33,062 nucleotides of DNA from Chlamydiota bacterium. Lineage in GTDB: Bacteria; Chlamydiota; Chlamydiia; Chlamydiales; SM23-39. Of this stretch, positions 30,671 to 33,062 are shown in pieces; the first letter of the stretch is position 1, and every line of letters starts with the position of its first letter. Made by a program: the position numbers and the translations under genes. The notes under the pieces were generated by a model. That model had not been told where the DNA came from. It worked only from the letters and a program-made list of their open reading frames with translations, and made no database searches. The stretch spans positions 1 to 33,062 of the forward strand of contig JAJFMM010000149.1 of NCBI GenBank assembly GCA_021772165.1, written 5' to 3'.

Positions 30671-31702
30671 ATGAAGTCCTTTACGCTGGAAGAATTAGCT
30701 AAAAGAGTCGGAGCCACCCTAATGGGAGACGGCTCGATGCGCATCTCCGGCGTAGACACACTGGATGAGGCGTCTGAGAACGACGCCTCCTTTCTCGCCA
30801 ATATCCGCTATCGCGAAGCGATGAAAACGAGCAAAGCCGGTGTCATCTGTATCGACACCGAGACAGAGCCACTCGATGGCAAACAGTACCTCATCTCAAA
30901 AGACCCCTCTCGCGCCTTTCAGATCATCGCAGAGCTCCTACGATCCTCGCGTGAATCAACCGCCTTTACAGGCATCCATCCTACAGCCGTTATCGACCCA
31001 ACAGCTACAATCGGAAAAGATGTAAACATCGGTCCCTTCGTCGTCATCGACAAAAAGGCTGTCATTGGAGATCGCACCACGATCTCTGCCCACAGCTTCA
31101 TTGGCACATCCGTGACTCTCGGAACAGATTGCCACATCTACCCCTCCTGCACCATCCGCGAAGAGTGCCAGCTAGGCAACCGCGTCATTTTACAAAGCGG
31201 CTGCGTCATCGGCTCCTGCGGCTTCGGCTACATCATGGATGAAAAAGGCTGCCACCGCAAACTCGAGCAGCTGGGTCACGTCGTCTTGGAAGACGATGTC
31301 GAAATCGGCGCCAATGCGACAATCGACCGCGCACGCTTCAAAAAAACGATCATCTGCCAGGGCACAAAGATCGATAACCTGGTACAGATCGCCCACAATG
31401 CCGAAATCGGCGCGCACAACATCTTAGCTGCGCAAACAGGCGTTGCAGGCTCAGCAAAAACAGGCCACCACGTCATGATGGGCGGCCAAGTCGGCGTCCT
31501 CGGGCATGTCACTGTAGACGACTACACCATGGTCGCCACCCGCAGCGGCATCAGCAAATCGCTGAAAACCGGCAAATACCGCGGCAGCCCCGCCATCCCG
31601 ATCCCAGAGTACAATCGCCAGGAAGTGCATGTCCGCAAACTCAAAGAGTATGCAGAGCGCCTTAAAACCCTGGAAAATAAGCTGGCAAATCTGCCCAAGT
31701 AG
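30671..31702 (+). CDS. lpxD: UDP-3-O-(3-hydroxyacyl)glucosamine N-acyltransferase
   Basis: A 343-aa enzyme for the third step of lipid A synthesis, N-acylation of UDP-3-O-acyl-glucosamine from acyl-ACP. An N-terminal uridine-binding domain (residues 1-100, ending GIHPTAVIDPTATIG) is followed by a left-handed beta-helix of hexapeptide repeats (e.g. VNIGPFVVIDKKAVIGD). The likely catalytic His is in VQIAHNAEIGAHN near residue 242. A C-terminal helix (VHVRKLKEYAERLKTLENKL) binds ACP in the family. It starts seven bases after the skp stop, so the two are co-transcribed. With waaC it shows that this organism builds an LPS. Confidence 0.97.
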   Translation: MKSFTLEELAKRVGATLMGDGSMRISGVDTLDEASENDASFLANIRYREAMKTSKAGVICIDTETEPLDGKQYLISKDPSRAFQIIAELLRSSRESTAFTGIHPTAVIDPTATIGKDVNIGPFVVIDKKAVIGDRTTISAHSFIGTSVTLGTDCHIYPSCTIREECQLGNRVILQSGCVIGSCGFGYIMDEKGCHRKLEQLGHVVLEDDVEIGANATIDRARFKKTIICQGTKIDNLVQIAHNAEIGAHNILAAQTGVAGSAKTGHHVMMGGQVGVLGHVTVDDYTMVATRSGISKSLKTGKYRGSPAIPIPEYNRQEVHVRKLKEYAERLKTLENKLANLPK

Positions 31703-31733
31703 CTTTTCCTAGTAGAATTTCAACAATTTCGTT

Positions 31734-32660
31734 ATGAGTGGGTCTATGATCGAGATCTACTTCAAGACAATTCGAGATGAGGAGTTCAAACGCACCGACG
31801 AAGTACGCGCCGGATGCTGGATCTACGCCCGCAATGCGACCTTCGACGATCTCTCTAAAATCTCAGAGCTCACCACTCTAGATATTCCCGATCTCAAAGA
31901 TAGTCTCGATAAGTATGAAATCCCCCGTATCGAGAGTCACGGTAATTGCGTCATCTTCTTCACGCGCTATCCGGGTCAGGGAGAAATCGGCCTCCATACC
32001 GAGGCTTTAACCATCATCCTTACAGACACCTACCTGATCACCATCTCTCCGGACAGCAGTAACATCATCGACAATATCCTAAAAATGCACCTGCATATCG
32101 CCACGACGCAAAAAGCGAAACTGCTACTCTATATCCTTCTCCGCATTACACAGGACTTCACCTCGGCCATCAAGAACTCTCGCCACGTTATTTTGCTCCA
32201 TGAAGAAGGGAAAATCGATGGTAAGGCGATCATTGTCCTGACCAAGAACGAAGAGATCCTCAATCAGTACCTCACCTCACTCGTGCCAATGAGAAACCTC
32301 CTCGAGGCCCTCTCTACAGAGCGCTACCTTACTCTCTACGAAAAAGACCTGGATCTACTGCATGACCTGATGCTCGCAGTCCACCAGTCAGAAGATCTCT
32401 GCCGCGTGAACGTCAAGAGCATCCGCTCTCTGAGAGACTCCTATCAGATCATTTTCACAAACGATGTCAATAAGACGATCAAGAGATTGACCGCGCTGAC
32501 GATTATTTTCAGTATTCCAACAATGATGGCGTCGATCTACGGGATGAATGTCGCTTTGCCTATGCAAAACTATCCCCACGCTTTTCCGATCGTGATGGGC
32601 ATTGCAGCAACGAGCTGCCTCTGCGCCGTCATTCTCTTCTTAAAGCAGCGATGGTTGTAA
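31734..32660 (+). CDS. corA: CorA-type divalent cation (Mg2+/Co2+) transporter
   Basis: A 308-aa CorA-family channel. A soluble N-terminal domain covers residues 1-240. The long stalk helix leads into two C-terminal transmembrane segments (about 247-266 and 281-301). The selectivity motif YGMNVALP (residues about 268-275) after the first segment is the family hallmark. The short basic tail KQRWL is typical. Two starts are possible: ATG 31734, or ATG 31746, which has AGTGGG just upstream. It follows lpxD by 31 bases and could be read through from it. Confidence 0.93.
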   Translation: MSGSMIEIYFKTIRDEEFKRTDEVRAGCWIYARNATFDDLSKISELTTLDIPDLKDSLDKYEIPRIESHGNCVIFFTRYPGQGEIGLHTEALTIILTDTYLITISPDSSNIIDNILKMHLHIATTQKAKLLLYILLRITQDFTSAIKNSRHVILLHEEGKIDGKAIIVLTKNEEILNQYLTSLVPMRNLLEALSTERYLTLYEKDLDLLHDLMLAVHQSEDLCRVNVKSIRSLRDSYQIIFTNDVNKTIKRLTALTIIFSIPTMMASIYGMNVALPMQNYPHAFPIVMGIAATSCLCAVILFLKQRWL

Positions 32661-32768
32661 AAAGAAAAACAGGATCCGCTTGCGCGGGAGGATCGACGAA
32701 ACGTCGGCAGGATTTGCAGGATATAAATAGTAGATCTTGCCAGATTTTCTAAGCGAAGCGTTTGAATA
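32661..32768. repeat. Intergenic gap with repeated 'caggat' words
   Basis: This 108-base gap between the convergent corA and pdhC genes has caggat at 32670, 32708 and 32717 and a related aggat at 32689. It also holds two small stems (CCGC/GCGG near 32677-32688 and CGACG/CGTCG at 32694-32706). The segment cggcaggat also occurs in the hairpin at 17228-17324. No T-run follows the stems, so a terminator is not convincing. Confidence 0.55.
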
Positions 32769-33062
32769 TTAAACGAGTAGAATCGCAGGGTTTTCCAGAT
32801 ACTTTTGGACTGTCTTGATGAATTTCGCCGCTTCAGCACCATCAATAACGCGATGATCAGCAGAGAGAATCAGATTCATCTTCTTGCCGGCCGACACGAC
32901 ACCGTTTTTAACACGGGCGCACTCTTCAATACCACCGATAGCGAGAATCGCTGCTTGAGGAGGATTGATGATGGCTGCAAATTCGCTCACACCAAACATA
33001 CCCAAATTCGAGACGGTAAAGGAACCGCCCTTATACTCTTGAGGATCGAGCTTGCCCGCTTT
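32769..33062 (-). CDS. pdhC: 2-oxoacid dehydrogenase E2 (probably pyruvate dehydrogenase dihydrolipoamide acetyltransferase), C-terminal part
   Basis: The minus strand is open from the window edge to a TAA at 32769, giving the last 97 residues of an E2 catalytic domain. Visible are GGSFTVSNLGMFGVSEFAAI, the conserved trimer-core segment NPPQAAILAIGGI and the catalytic motif SADHRVIDGAEAAKF. The protein ends NPAILLV. The lipoyl and E1/E3-binding domains lie beyond the right edge. I favour pyruvate as substrate because Chlamydia has pdhABC close to the lpxD cluster. From this fragment alone another 2-oxoacid complex is possible. Confidence 0.9.
   Translation of the reverse strand, partial: KAGKLDPQEYKGGSFTVSNLGMFGVSEFAAIINPPQAAILAIGGIEECARVKNGVVSAGKKMNLILSADHRVIDGAEAAKFIKTVQKYLENPAILLV

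Noticed and set aside
1..33062. CRISPR arrays, prophage or toxin-antitoxin systems
   Set aside because: I saw no regularly spaced repeats, integrase, phage structural genes or recognisable toxin-antitoxin pair. The PIN domain at 13861 is membrane-anchored with a TRAM domain (YacL type), not a VapC toxin.

Overview
The window most likely comes from a member of the phylum Chlamydiae outside the genus Chlamydia, i.e. an amoeba- or environment-associated Parachlamydiales lineage. The strongest reason is gene order. The block acpP-fabG-fabD-fabH / recR / bamA / skp / lpxD at 23.7-31.7 kb matches the order I know from Chlamydia trachomatis (CT236-CT243), and a pyruvate dehydrogenase E2 gene lies close by. 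ssb-pepA and the acpS/trxB pair are also chlamydial neighbours. Base composition is roughly balanced through most of the window, which fits a family such as Criblamydiaceae, but I cannot name a species.

Layout. 0-0.34 kb: the start of a mazG gene that runs off the left edge. 0.4-5.2 kb: an accessory, partly AT-rich region. It holds two unrecognised proteins with hydrophobic segments (1038 and 318 aa), each with its own sigma-70-type promoter, and between them a small or broken minus-strand reading frame ending in Cys-Cys-Ile-Cys. 5.2-17.1 kb: housekeeping genes. These are a BioD-like/DRTGG ATPase, a heptosyltransferase (waaC-like), a POT peptide transporter, an RluA-type pseudouridine synthase, pepA, ssb, lgt, rlmH, a small membrane protein, a PIN-TRAM (YacL-like) protein, acpS, an outer-membrane-like protein and trxB. 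17.1-17.65 kb: an intergenic region with a long hairpin and a 53-aa gene with its own promoter and ribosome binding site. 17.65-18.5 kb: proC.

18.65-22.8 kb is the most unusual coding region. Three plus-strand genes are joined by ATGA overlaps: a 919-aa membrane protein (a 12-TM-like transporter module plus HEAT repeats), a stand-alone cyclic-nucleotide-binding domain, and a membrane HAMP protein whose C-terminal half looks like a PP2C/SpoIIE phosphatase without the expected metal-binding aspartates. It looks like a signalling unit split over three genes. A PhyH-type dioxygenase gene converges on it.

23.6-32.7 kb: the type II fatty-acid synthesis operon (minus strand, closed by a strong terminator), divergent from recR and the envelope-assembly genes bamA, skp and lpxD, followed by a CorA-type transporter. 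The right edge holds the C-terminal end of a 2-oxoacid dehydrogenase E2 (pdhC).

Two long inverted repeats stand out outside genes: a 170-bp near-perfect palindrome that fills the gap between rlmH and the next convergent gene, and a 97-bp hairpin downstream of the 53-aa gene. Related 'caggat' repeats recur in the last intergenic gap.
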